Assembly (NCBI GenBank): GCA_964403795.1
Contig: CAYOHP010000065.1
Span: 1-29,834, forward strand
Direction of reading: 5' to 3'
Length of the DNA stretch: 29,834 nucleotides
Source: CAYOHP01 sp964403795 [NCBI: uncultured bacterium]
GTDB lineage: Bacteria > Muiribacteriota > UBA6191 > CAZXTJ01
The notes under the pieces are model-generated. The model was given only the letters and a program-made list of their open reading frames with translations, was not told the DNA's origin and searched no databases. The translations under genes were made by a program, and so were the position numbers. Below, in pieces: positions 21,786 through 29,834 of this stretch (positions within the stretch are counted from its first letter, which is position 1; each line of letters starts with the position of its first letter).

Positions 21786-21789
21786 CGAA

Positions 21790-23337
21790 CTAGTAGGCGC
21801 GAGCCATGACCACGCGCTGCGCGCTCGGCTTGCCGGTCAGGAGGCACTTGCCCTCGCCGCGGGCGGCGGCCGGGATCTGGTCCTCGAAGGGGATGCAGCG
21901 GACGGTGGTCTCGTACTTTTCCTTCATGTGGGCTTCGTCCTCGGCCGAGCCGGCCCAGTGGACCCAGGCGAAGCCGCCGCCCTCCTGGTTGAAGAAGCGG
22001 TCGAAGTCGGCGAGCGAGTCGATCACCCGGGTGCGCGCCTCCCGGACCCGGCGGGCGCGCTCCAGGAGCTGGGCCTGCATCTCGGCGAAGACCGCGGGGA
22101 TCCCGGCGATCGCCTGGGCCCGGGGGACGAACGACTTGCGCCGCTTGCGCAGCTCGGCCTCGGTCTCGCCGGGGTTCTCCAGCACGTAGCGGCGGACCAG
22201 GCAGAGCGAGCCCTTCTCGAGATCCTTGGGACCGATCTCGATGCGGAGCGGCACGCCCTTCAGCTCCCACTCGTAGTACTTGGCGCCCGGCTTCAATTGA
22301 TCGCGGTCGTCGAGCTTGACGGTGTAGCCCATCGCCTTGAGCTCGGCCGCCACTTTCCGGCCTTCCTCCACCACCTTGTTCCGCTCGTCGTCGGACTTGT
22401 AGATGGGGATGATCACGACGTGGATGGGGGCCAGCTTGGGGGGGACGATCAGGCCCACGTCGTCGGAGTGGCTCATGATGAGCGCCCCGACCAGGCGGGT
22501 GGAGACGCCCCAGCTGGTGGCGTGGACGTACTCGAGCTGGCCGGATTGGTTCAGGAACTTCACGTCGGCGGCCCGGGAGAAGTTGGTGCCGAGGTAGTGG
22601 CTGGTGCCCGACTGGAGGGCCCGGCCGTCCTGCATCATGGCCTCGATGGTCTGGGTGTCGACGGCGCCGGCGAAGCGCTCGCCCGGGGTCTTGCGGCCCT
22701 TCACGACCGGGACCGCCATCACGTTCTCGGCGAAGTCGGCGTAGACGTCGAGCATGCGGGAGACCTCTTCGCAGGCCTCCTGCTCGGTGGCGTGGGCGGT
22801 GTGGCCCTCCTGCCAGAGGAACTCGGCGGTGCGCAGGAAGAGCCGGGTGCGCATCTCCCAGCGGCAGACGTTGGCCCATTGGTTGATGAGGATGGGCAGG
22901 TCCCGGTAGCTCTGGATCCAGTTCTTGTACTGGTTCCAGATGATGGTCTCGCTGGTGGGGCGGATCACCAGCGGCTCGGCCAGCGCCGACTCGGGGTCGA
23001 CGACGACCTTCCCGTCCTCGGCCTTCAGGCGGTGGTGGGTGACCACCGCGCATTCCTTGGCGAAGCCCTCGGCGTGCTCCTCCTCCTTGGCCAGGAAGGA
23101 GAGGGGGATGAAGAGGGGGAAGTAGGCGTTGACGTGGCCGGTGGCCTTGAAGCGGTCGTCGAGCTCCCGCTGCATCTTCTCCCAGATGGCGTAGCCGTGC
23201 GGCCGGATCACCATGCAGCCGCGGACCGGCGAGTGCTCGGCCAGCTCCGCCCGCTTCACGATGTCCTGGTACCAGGCGCCGTAATCGGCGGCCCGGCTGG
23301 TGATCCCGGCGTTCTCGTCCCTGTCGTCCTTGCTCAC
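21790..23337 (-). CDS. proS: Prolyl-tRNA synthetase, eukaryote/archaea-like type (class II)
   Basis: Cytosolic enzyme of 515 residues that attaches proline to tRNA-Pro. Class II motifs are present: motif 2 region ([31 protein letters not shown]) and motif 3 region ([21 protein letters not shown]). The anticodon-binding domain ([20 protein letters not shown]) follows, then the C-terminal domain ending in the conserved Tyr (VVMARAY), typical of the eukaryote/archaea-like ProS that lacks the large editing insertion of E. coli ProS. The start is GTG at 23337, with AGGGAGA upstream and a normal N-terminus ([22 protein letters not shown]). The longer in-frame ORF upstream is not part of the protein. 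Single gene, divergent from the nitroreductase gene. Confidence 0.95.
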   Translation of the reverse strand: MSKDDRDENAGITSRAADYGAWYQDIVKRAELAEHSPVRGCMVIRPHGYAIWEKMQRELDDRFKATGHVNAYFPLFIPLSFLAKEEEHAEGFAKECAVVTHHRLKAEDGKVVVDPESALAEPLVIRPTSETIIWNQYKNWIQSYRDLPILINQWANVCRWEMRTRLFLRTAEFLWQEGHTAHATEQEACEEVSRMLDVYADFAENVMAVPVVKGRKTPGERFAGAVDTQTIEAMMQDGRALQSGTSHYLGTNFSRAADVKFLNQSGQLEYVHATSWGVSTRLVGALIMSHSDDVGLIVPPKLAPIHVVIIPIYKSDDERNKVVEEGRKVAAELKAMGYTVKLDDRDQLKPGAKYYEWELKGVPLRIEIGPKDLEKGSLCLVRRYVLENPGETEAELRKRRKSFVPRAQAIAGIPAVFAEMQAQLLERARRVREARTRVIDSLADFDRFFNQEGGGFAWVHWAGSAEDEAHMKEKYETTVRCIPFEDQIPAAARGEGKCLLTGKPSAQRVVMARAY

Positions 23338-23353
23338 GGCTCTCCCTGGTGCG

Positions 23354-23374
23354 CGGCCGGGAGGCTCCCGGCCG
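23354..23374. promoter_or_regulatory. 21-base perfect palindrome in the proS leader
   Basis: CGGCCGGGAG and CTCCCGGCCG flank one central G, a perfect 10+10 inverted repeat. It starts eight bases downstream of the candidate proS -10 (23387-23382), so it would form a very stable stem at or next to the 5' end of the proS mRNA, or act as an operator. It is not a T-box: there is no room for specifier and antiterminator elements. Confidence 0.5.
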
Positions 23375-23381
23375 GGAAACC

Positions 23382-23387
23382 ACTCTA
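23382..23387 (-). promoter_or_regulatory. Candidate -10 element (TAGAGT) for proS
   Basis: CGGGTAGAGT on the minus strand is the near mirror of CGGGTAGACT on the plus strand (23411-23420). This forms an inverted repeat TCTACCCG / CGGGTAGA with a 19-base spacer. The two elements point outward to proS and the nitroreductase. No convincing -35 elements. Confidence 0.4.
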
Positions 23388-23414
23388 CCCGCCTCCGGCT
23401 CGCGGATGCTCGGG

Positions 23415-23420
23415 TAGACT
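23415..23420 (+). promoter_or_regulatory. Candidate -10 element (TAGACT) for the nitroreductase gene
   Basis: TAGACT lies about 60 bases before the ATG at 23482. The same hexamer lies upstream of the 11919 gene, and TAGAGT faces proS. No clear -35. Confidence 0.4.
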
Positions 23421-23481
23421 CGAAGCTCCGTGGGCCGACGACCCAGCGTCGTCCGGCACGTCCGAAACCGGAGGAGTCCCG

Positions 23482-24143
23482 ATGACCCAGGTGATCCGCA
23501 GTCTCGAGCCGGCCGAGCTGGTTGCCGCCATGAAGTGGCGCTATGCCACCAAGGTCTTCGATCCCTCCCGTGTCATCCCGGACGCCGATCTCGATGCCCT
23601 GGAACAGGCTCTGGTGCTGACGGCCTCGTCGTTCGGCCTCCAGCCCTGGCGGTTCGTGTTCGTGCGGGATCCCGGGGTCCGGGCCAAGCTCCTGCCCCAC
23701 TCCTGGAACCAGAAGCAGGTGGTCGACTGCTCGCACCACGTGGTGCTTGCCGCTCGCAAGGGGCTCGCCACCCCCGAGATCGACCGGTTCGTGGCCCGCA
23801 CCGCCGAGGTGCAGGGGAAGACCGCCGAGTCGCTGGCCGGGTTCCGCAAGATGATGGTGGCCACCTGGTCGAGGGGAAGGGCCGGGAACGCATCGACGAG
23901 TGGGCCGGCGATCAGGTGTACCTGGCCCTCGGGACCCTGCTCACGGCGGCCGCGGTGCTCGGGATCGACGCCTGCCCCATGGAGGGGATCGCCCCGCCCA
24001 AGTATGACGAGGTGCTGGGTCTGCCGGCCGAGGGCTATCGCACGGTGGTCGCATGCTCGCTCGGGTACCGGTCCGCGAGCGACGACTACGCCAGGCGGCC
24101 GAAGGTGCGGTTCTCGCGCGAAGACGTGATCCGGAGGGTGTGA
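23482..24143 (+). CDS. Nitroreductase-family NAD(P)H oxidoreductase, interrupted by a one-base frameshift
   Basis: FMN-dependent nitroreductase family (NfsB/YfkO-like). The ATG at 23482 has GGAGG upstream (ACCGGAGGAGTCCCG). The first part reads [31 protein letters not shown] and [15 protein letters not shown], all classic family motifs. Near 23862-23880 this frame loses similarity and the family sequence continues one frame over ([20 protein letters not shown], then [20 protein letters not shown]) to the TGA at 24141-24143. Restoring one missing base near 23870 gives a full-length protein of 220 residues, normal for the family. Both halves keep conserved residues, so this is either a sequence error or a very recent mutation. 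The 3' end is nine bases from the SUI1-like start. Confidence 0.82.
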
Positions 24144-24148
24144 GCTGG

Positions 24149-24535
24149 ATGGGCCGCGACGAGGACGGACTGGTCTACTCGACCGGCATCGGGAGGATGT
24201 GCCCGGGCTGCGGTCGGGCTGCGGCCGCCTGCGCCTGCAAGAAGGGGAAGCCCAAGGCCGCGGGCGGCGGCAAGGGTCCGTCGTTGCCGCCGGCCGGCAA
24301 GGGGATCACGGTGGGACGGGCCACCCAGGGACGCAAGGGGAAGGGCGTCACGGTGGTGACCGGGCTGGGGCTGGACGAGGCCGGCCTGGCGGACCTGGCC
24401 CGGCGGTTGAAGGCCGTGTGCGGCGCCGGCGGTACGGTGCGCGAGGGGGCCATCGAGATCCAGGGGGAACACCGGGACTCGGTGATCGCCGAGCTGGAGC
24501 GGATGGGGATCAAGGCCAAGCGTTCGGGCGGGTGA
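24149..24535 (+). CDS. SUI1/YciH-family translation factor (eIF1 homologue)
   Basis: Protein of 128 residues. An N-terminal Cys motif (CPGCG, then CAC) and a Lys/Gly-rich linker precede a SUI1 domain with the family signature RKGKGVTVVTGL, LARRLKAVCGAGGTVREGAI and EIQGEHRDSVIAELERMGIK. Bacterial SUI1 proteins resemble eIF1 and act at the ribosomal P-site region; YciH of E. coli is linked to start-codon discrimination and stress-time inhibition of translation. The ATG at 24149 has GGAGG 11 bases upstream, rather far; an in-frame GTG at 24140 would add three residues and overlap the previous stop. The TerB-like gene begins 19 bases downstream, so it may share a transcript with both neighbours. 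Confidence 0.92.
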   Translation: MGRDEDGLVYSTGIGRMCPGCGRAAAACACKKGKPKAAGGGKGPSLPPAGKGITVGRATQGRKGKGVTVVTGLGLDEAGLADLARRLKAVCGAGGTVREGAIEIQGEHRDSVIAELERMGIKAKRSGG

Positions 24536-24554
24536 ACCCGGGGAGGGGTGGACC

Positions 24555-26624
24555 GTGGTCGAGTCGAACGAGGCACTGACCCGGCAGGGATTGTTCCGCC
24601 TGGTCACCGACGAGGCCTTCCGGGACGGGGTGCTCGAGGACTCCGAGAAGCGGATCCTCCAGGTCCTGGCCCGCTTCCTGAAGCTCGACGGCGAGACCGC
24701 CATGGACATCTCGCGTCGGAGCAAGGAGGCCTTCCGCAAGGGAGAGCTGGCTCCGGGAGGGACTCTCGATCCTGCGGCCCTCTACCTGAGGGTGGAGGCG
24801 GCGGTCCGTGCCGACGGGGTGGTGGACAACCTCGAGGCCCAGATGCTCACCGGTCTGCGCCAGATCCTCAAGATCGACCACCTCCCCTTGGCGACCCTGG
24901 AGGAGGCCGGGAGGGTCGCCCGGGTGGCCGCTCCGGAATCGCTCACCCGCGAGCGTCTCGCCCCGCTGGCCCAGGAATCGAGTCTGCTGGCCTCGGGCTT
25001 CGACCAGGATCCCGGGGCTGTGAAGGCGGGAGTCAGGGCCCGGGAGATCCTGGCACTCCTCGCCGAGGCGCCCCCGGTCCCGGCGGAGATCGCCGGGGAA
25101 GTGGCGGCCGTGGCGGCGAACCTGGCTCCTTCCCTGGTTGCCGGGGGTGGGCTCGACGAACTCGAGCGGTTCGTGGCTGCTCGGATCGTGCAGGGACTCT
25201 TCTCCGGTTGCCCGGGGACCTACCGTGCCGTCCTGGCGAATGCCGCCCATGGCATGGAGAAGGTCCGACCCGGCGACGTGGTCGAGGTGGTGCGGATGGC
25301 CGAGCGCCTGGCGACTACGCCGTCGGTCGACGACCTGAGGGTCGAGGTCTGGATCCAGACCATGCGGCGGGCCGCCAAGGTGGCTTTCGGGCATCGCGAC
25401 ATGGACATGCATGCCGCGATCGTCGAGGGTCTCGAACGGATCCCTCCGAGGTCGCGGGCGGCCGCGGCAGGGGCCAGGGCCGGGATCCTCGCCGACATGG
25501 TGATCCTGGGACTCCACCAGGGCCGGTCGAAGCTGATCGAGAGCGGGCTCGACGGCTTCCGGGCGCTGGCCGGATCGTCGGACGACCCGGAGGTCCGGTG
25601 CGAGCAGGCCCAGGCCCTCTGCTGCCTGATCGAGGCCGTGGCCACCGAGGCCGGCGAAGGACGGCAGATCCCGGGCATCGACCTCTCGCATGTCCGGCGG
25701 TGTTTCGACGACCTGGGCCGCCTGGTGGCGGCGCGGTCCCCCGACGCCGATGTGGTCAAGGCCGTCTCGGCGATGGCGCCCTTCGGACTGCAGAGCCTGG
25801 TGGCCATGGACGAACCGGACAAGCTGGTCTGGTTCCTCGGCTTGCTGCGGCGGATCTCCACGGCCGGAGCCAGCGACGAGACCGTGCAGGTGGGGCTGGC
25901 CCGGGCGATGGTGAACACCGCCATCCTGGTAAAGGACCGGCCCCGGGCCGGGACACCGGCGCCGAGCGGATTCCTGGCCGGCCTCAAGGCCATGGTCGTC
26001 GGTGCCGAGCGGCCGGTGGATCCGGTGGAGGAAGCGGTCTTCACGACCATGAAGCACGTGGTCGGCCAGTGCCCTTCGTCGCCCGACGTGGGTGAGGCCG
26101 CCGAGCGTTTCGCCCGCGTCACCGGAAAGGTGGTGCTGCATGGAGCGGCGGCAGGGTCCGGGGCCGGCCGCACCGGGGCGTCCGGAGGCTCCGGCCGTAC
26201 CCCGGTCCCCTCGGGGTGGAAGGACCAGGATCCCGGCTGGCCGGTCGAGTCCGGGGTGGCGGCCCTCTCCTTCCCGACGCCGATGGCCGCCGTCGATGCC
26301 CTCGAGGACGCGGGAGGGAAGCTCCTGGCAGCGGCCGGAAGGGGTGACCCGGGCGCCATGACGCAGGCCAGCGAGGCCTATTTCCATGCCCTGCGGGCGC
26401 TCTACATCCTCGACACCGAGATGGGGCGGCGCAAGGCGACCTACGGGCGGCTGGCCCGGGCCGTGATGGCCCACCTGGCGCGGGTTCCGTCCCTGGCGAG
26501 CGCCGGAATGCTGGGGATGCACCTCGATCACCTGGCGGAGGACCTCGGTGACTCGGGGGACTCGGACCTGGCGGACGAAGGCCGGCGATTGGGCCGGGCC
26601 CTGGAGGAGGCGCGCTCCCGCTGA
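24555..26624 (+). CDS. Large helical protein with N-terminal TerB-like region, unknown function
   Basis: Protein of 689 residues starting at GTG, with GGGAGG eight bases upstream. No signal peptide or membrane helix, so probably cytoplasmic. The first 120 or so residues carry two helical repeats of the kind DG(V)L..(S)E..IL..LA..LKLDG and ADGVVDNLEAQMLTGLRQIL, resembling TerB/DjlA-like modules (the tellurite-resistance TerB fold), in which acidic residues can bind metal. The remaining 560 residues are almost wholly helical and Ala/Leu/Val-rich, perhaps alpha-solenoid, broken by a Gly/Ser/Pro-rich linker near 530-555. No enzyme motifs are visible. It precedes a kinase gene by 79 bases and may act with the downstream signalling genes; this is inference from position only. 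Confidence 0.75.
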   Translation: MVESNEALTRQGLFRLVTDEAFRDGVLEDSEKRILQVLARFLKLDGETAMDISRRSKEAFRKGELAPGGTLDPAALYLRVEAAVRADGVVDNLEAQMLTGLRQILKIDHLPLATLEEAGRVARVAAPESLTRERLAPLAQESSLLASGFDQDPGAVKAGVRAREILALLAEAPPVPAEIAGEVAAVAANLAPSLVAGGGLDELERFVAARIVQGLFSGCPGTYRAVLANAAHGMEKVRPGDVVEVVRMAERLATTPSVDDLRVEVWIQTMRRAAKVAFGHRDMDMHAAIVEGLERIPPRSRAAAAGARAGILADMVILGLHQGRSKLIESGLDGFRALAGSSDDPEVRCEQAQALCCLIEAVATEAGEGRQIPGIDLSHVRRCFDDLGRLVAARSPDADVVKAVSAMAPFGLQSLVAMDEPDKLVWFLGLLRRISTAGASDETVQVGLARAMVNTAILVKDRPRAGTPAPSGFLAGLKAMVVGAERPVDPVEEAVFTTMKHVVGQCPSSPDVGEAAERFARVTGKVVLHGAAAGSGAGRTGASGGSGRTPVPSGWKDQDPGWPVESGVAALSFPTPMAAVDALEDAGGKLLAAAGRGDPGAMTQASEAYFHALRALYILDTEMGRRKATYGRLARAVMAHLARVPSLASAGMLGMHLDHLAEDLGDSGDSDLADEGRRLGRALEEARSR

Positions 26625-26703
26625 CCCGGGTCGCGGATCCCACCGGCTCGCGGCTTTCCGTTCGCGGCCAGGGCCCGGGGCGCGTACCATCGGGTCCGCT
26701 CCT

Positions 26704-28817
26704 ATGGACGAACCGCTCCCAGGGCTTGCTGATCCTCGCTACCGGGTCCAACGCGCCCTGGGGCGAGGCGCGTGGGGCGCCGTCTGGCTGGCGGAGGATC
26801 TGGAGCTGCAGCGACCGGTGGCCGTGAAGGTCCTCGGAGCCGCCCTCCCCGCGGATGCGCGCCAGCGCTTCGAGCGGGAGGCCCGGCTCACCGCCGGCCT
26901 TGGCATCCTCACCTGGTCCAGGTCTACGGATTCGATCCGGGCACCGGTTCGACGCCGCCCTACCTGGTCTACGAGTACGTCGAGGGCGGGACGCTGGTCA
27001 CCTACCGGGTGGACCGGCCCGAACCCGGGGTGGCGGACCTGCTCCGGATCGCCCGGGAGCTCGGTGGGGCGCTCCAGTTCCTGCACGACCAGGGGATCCT
27101 GCACCGGGACGTGAAGCCCTCGAACGTCCTGCTCAGGCCCGACGGTTCCACCGTGCTCGCCGACCTGGGCCTGGCGATCGAGCTCGGGGATCCGCGGGCG
27201 GTGACTCCCACCGGCCAGGTGGTGGGCACGCCTCGCTACATGGCCCCGGAGTGCTGGATGGGGGCACCGAGTTCCCGCCTCTCGGACCAGTTCTCCCTGG
27301 CCGCGCTGCTCTTCGACCTGGCGTTCGGGCGCCCGGTCTACCAGGGAGCCGACCTCACCTCGATCGCCAACGAGATCGGGCGCGGCTTCTCCGTCCGCTT
27401 CTCGCCGCCGAGACGGGATGCGCTGCCGAGGCCCTGGATGGAAGCGCTCGGATGTGCCCTGGATGCCGACCCGCGGCAGCGATTCCGTTCGGTGGGCGAG
27501 CTGGTGGAAGCGCTCGGAGCAGGGATCCGGGACCAGGACCTCGACGCCGACCTCCCTGCCGGTCGGGCACCCGAGGCGGCGTCGGCTCGGGCCTCCCGGC
27601 CCCCTCCAGGCGGGCGGATGGCGGCAGGTCGGGGGAGCAGGATCCCCCCTGCCCTGCGCCTGGTCGGAGCTCTGGGGGCGGCGATCGCCCTCTTCGCTGC
27701 CGGGCGCTGGAGCGCCGGGTCCGCGACCGACCCGGGGGGCGCTTCGGGGGAAGGGGGGCCGCCGACTCCGGCAATCGCATCGGGGGAACCGGGAGGCGAT
27801 CCGGCCGCAGGGACGGGTGGTCCCGGGGAGATCCCGGAGGCCCTGGCGTCGCTCGAACGTCGGGCGGCCTGGCATCGGGAGGGGAATGCCGGCTCCGGCA
27901 TCGCCCCGGCCAAGGTCCCGGTCCACGGCGAGCGGGAAGCCCACCTCCAGCGGGTCGTGGACGAGCTCCTCGACGGGCGTTTCGCGCTCCAGGACGCGAA
28001 CCTGGTGCGGGATCTGCTCGAGGCCGCGGCGGGAAGCCCGGGGGAGGAGGCGGCTCGCATCGAGGCCTGGTTCGATCACCTCGGATTCGACCTCGGGTTC
28101 GCCCAGTACCGGGCCCACGCGGCCCAGATGCACCGGACCCAGCTGGGACCGGGTGCCCAAGTCGAGCTCGGCGAGGCCGAGAAGGTGGAGTTGCACCGGA
28201 GGGTCGAGGAGATCCGATCCGCGGTGGAGCCGGTCCTGGCTACCGGCCTGGAGCGCCGGCTGGAGGCGTCCGCTCCGGTCCGGATCATGACGCGCCTCTC
28301 GGGAACCCTGGCGAGGGTCCGGCTGGGCGAGCTGGCAGAACGGAGCGCTCGCGCCGCCCGGGGAGGTGGTCCCGAGGCGCTGGCCTGGGCGGGTGCGGGG
28401 CTCGAGGTGATCCAACCGCTCTGGATCTTCCCGGCCCGGGCGCCTTGCCCGGTCTCGATGGAACTCGTGGCGGCCGCCCAAGGGGTGCTGGACAGCGGCG
28501 CCCCGGGGGCTTCCCGGGCGGACGCTTCGGCGCTCGCGGCAAGCCTGGCGTACCGGTGGTTCGCCCTGGTGCCGGAGTGCATCCCGGACCCGGTGGCTGC
28601 GGTCCGGCTGCTCGACGAGCTGGCAGCCGGGGTCGAACGGTACCGGGAGGGCGTGGACGAGGAGGCATGCTTCTACCTCGAGCTGGCCCGTGCCATGGAC
28701 GCCTCCCGGGTCTTCTTCGCCCCGCTTCCCGAGGGTGCATCCGGACCGGTGAGACGCCTGGAGGCGGTGGAAGCCCGGGAGTGTGGCGGAACCACGGGGA
28801 GCGGGAGCGGGCCATGA
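26704..28817 (+). CDS. Membrane-anchored Ser/Thr protein kinase (PknB-like), interrupted by a one-base frameshift
   Basis: Hanks-type kinase. From the ATG at 26704 the frame gives the glycine loop GRGAWGAV and the ATP lysine K42 (PVAVKVLG), then EREARLTAGL. At about 26908 it shifts: HPHLVQVYGF continues one frame over, as if one base were missing from CTT(C)GGCAT (Leu-Arg-His-Pro-His in related kinases). The second frame is intact to 28817, with HRDVKPSN (catalytic Asp near 136), DLG in place of DFG, GTPRYMAPE and a kinase C-lobe. A single transmembrane helix (VGALGAAIALFAAG, about 318-336) leads to a largely helical extracytoplasmic region of about 370 residues with no recognised domain. The repaired length is 704 residues. 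There is no strong ribosome-binding site; TACCAT 14 bases upstream could be a -10 of a near-leaderless mRNA. It overlaps the next gene as ATGA. Confidence 0.85.
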
Positions 28818-29834
28818 CGCGCCGGTCCCGGGCGGGAGCGGGCGAACCGGACGAGAAGTCGGGGACCGGGAGCCGGCCCGGTGCCGGGCCGGAGCTCGGG
28901 GGGGCGGACCGATCCGCGGGGACGTTCGGATGGTCGCTGGTGGTGCGGCGCGGCTCCCTCCCGCCCGAGACCGTCGCGCTGGCCGCGCTCCCGGCCCGGA
29001 TCGGGAGCGGACCCGGTGTCGAGGTGCGGCTCGACGACCCGGACGTGCCGGCGATCCACGGCGAGCTCGCCCTCGGGGAGGCTGGGATCGTCTATCGATC
29101 GCGGGCGCCGCGGACCGAGCTGGCGCTCCGATCCGGCGATCGGTTCCGGGTCGGTGGGTTCGTCGTGAGGCTGGTCGCGGAGGCGGCCGGGGGCGAAGGC
29201 GCCGACCCTCTCCGGGCCGTGCTCGACCTGCTGCCGCGCCTGTGGAAGGCCGAACCCGATGCCGATCTCGGGCGTGATCTGCTCGAAACCCTGCGGGTGG
29301 CACTCGATGCCCGCTGGGCGGCGCTGGTCGAGCTCGGGGGAGAGCCGGGCGAGGGTCGGGTGGTGGGCACCGCGGGAGAGCGTCTTCCCGGGGCCGGGGA
29401 CCGGATCAGCCGCACGGTGCTCGAGGCCCTCGGTGGCGGGGATGCGCCGGTGGTAGCCAACGACGTGGTGCGGGACGAACGTTTCGAGGCCGCGGTCTCG
29501 ATCCCGGCCGATGTCCGGTCGATCGTGGCATGCCGCCTGGAGATCGACGGAGGGGCGGAGCCCGGGAGCGTGGTCTACCTGGAGAGCCCGCGGACCCGGC
29601 CCGGATTCACGGAGCCCGAGCGCCTGCTCCTGGAACGCCTCTGTCGCCTGGTCGGCGAGGCAAGGGCCCGGTCACGCCAGACCGAGCGGCTGACCGCGCT
29701 CCACCAGCGCAGCGGGAGCGATGCCCGGCCGGGGCGCGGGCTCATCGGATCGAGCCCCGCCATGGTGAAGGTCCGCGACGAGGTGCGCCGGGCCGCCGAG
29801 GCCGGGGTCACCACCCTGGTCCAGGGGGAGACGG
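28814..29834 (+). CDS. FHA-GAF sigma-54-dependent activator (3' end outside window)
   Basis: The frame is open from the ATG at 28814 to the right edge, giving 340 visible residues. After a Gly/Arg-rich basic N-terminus comes an FHA-like beta domain (about 38-120: RIGSGPGVEVRLDDPDVPAI, then HGEL and the SGDRFRVGG strand), which in this family reads phosphothreonine. A GAF-like domain (about 130-300, with DERFEAAVSIPADVRSIVAC and YLESPR) and a helical linker follow. The AAA+ run-in LIGSSPAMVKVRDEVRRAAE leads to the start of Walker A (LVQGET), cut by the window end. Its ATG overlaps the kinase stop, so kinase and regulator are made together. This suggests the kinase phosphorylates a protein or site that the FHA domain reads, controlling sigma-54 promoters. 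Confidence 0.92.
   Translation, partial: MTRRSRAGAGEPDEKSGTGSRPGAGPELGGADRSAGTFGWSLVVRRGSLPPETVALAALPARIGSGPGVEVRLDDPDVPAIHGELALGEAGIVYRSRAPRTELALRSGDRFRVGGFVVRLVAEAAGGEGADPLRAVLDLLPRLWKAEPDADLGRDLLETLRVALDARWAALVELGGEPGEGRVVGTAGERLPGAGDRISRTVLEALGGGDAPVVANDVVRDERFEAAVSIPADVRSIVACRLEIDGGAEPGSVVYLESPRTRPGFTEPERLLLERLCRLVGEARARSRQTERLTALHQRSGSDARPGRGLIGSSPAMVKVRDEVRRAAEAGVTTLVQGET

Noticed and set aside
21928-24129. A 733-residue open frame covering antisense proS and the first half of the nitroreductase
   Set aside because: Only the part from the ATG at 23482 to about 23865 encodes recognisable protein; the rest is antisense to proS or out of frame after the frameshift.
1-29834. The two sigma-54 activator fragments at the window ends being one gene on a circular element
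   Set aside because: The right-hand fragment stops in Walker A and the left-hand one begins before Walker A, with different run-in sequences, so they are two separate genes.

Overview
The window is very GC-rich, gene-dense bacterial chromosome with no gene-free stretch over 300 bases. Its gene content includes two sigma-54 enhancer-binding proteins, a membrane-anchored Ser/Thr kinase, an FHA/GAF regulator, an ECF sigma factor, a bacterial SUI1 protein, a giant multidomain secreted protein and a PQQ-type propeller. This mix suggests Planctomycetota or Myxococcota; sequence reading alone cannot separate them. No phage, insertion sequence, CRISPR array, rRNA or tRNA was recognised.

Layout. (1) 1-2059, plus strand: the 3' part of a sigma-54 activator, then one base later a secreted mono-haem cytochrome c-like protein. 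(2) 2010-10595, minus: one giant secreted protein of about 2861 residues with carboxypeptidase-regulatory-like, PPC-like, Ig/FN3-like and CARDB-like modules, a low-complexity linker and a helical C-terminus containing a region resembling the PT-TG pre-toxin domain. (3) 10738-15746: an L-threonine aldolase-like PLP enzyme (minus), diverging from a run of plus-strand genes: secreted hypothetical, APC permease, PQQ-like propeller protein. (4) 15743-21660: a copper-handling locus. A minus-strand operon (small heavy-metal-binding membrane protein, TolC-type channel, Tat-exported multicopper oxidase) diverges from copA (Cu(I) P1B-ATPase), which is coupled by ATGA overlap to a CorE-like ECF sigma factor with a Cys-rich tail. 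(5) 21790-24535: class II prolyl-tRNA synthetase (minus), diverging from a nitroreductase (with one frameshift) and a SUI1/YciH-like factor. (6) 24555-29834: a TerB-like helical protein, a Ser/Thr kinase (with one frameshift) and, ATGA-coupled, an FHA-GAF-sigma-54 activator running off the right edge.

The strongest finding is in the 182-base region between the copper genes. The motif GGTGTAAT - 16 bases - CGTC occurs once on each strand, pointing outward to each operon with identical spacing. This fits a mirror-image pair of ECF promoters. The simplest model is that the CorE-like sigma factor encoded behind copA senses copper through its Cys-rich tail and drives both operons, including its own. 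The second point of interest is the giant protein, which has a polymorphic-toxin-like architecture but no adjacent immunity gene. The third is the kinase/FHA-sigma-54 cassette at the right end.
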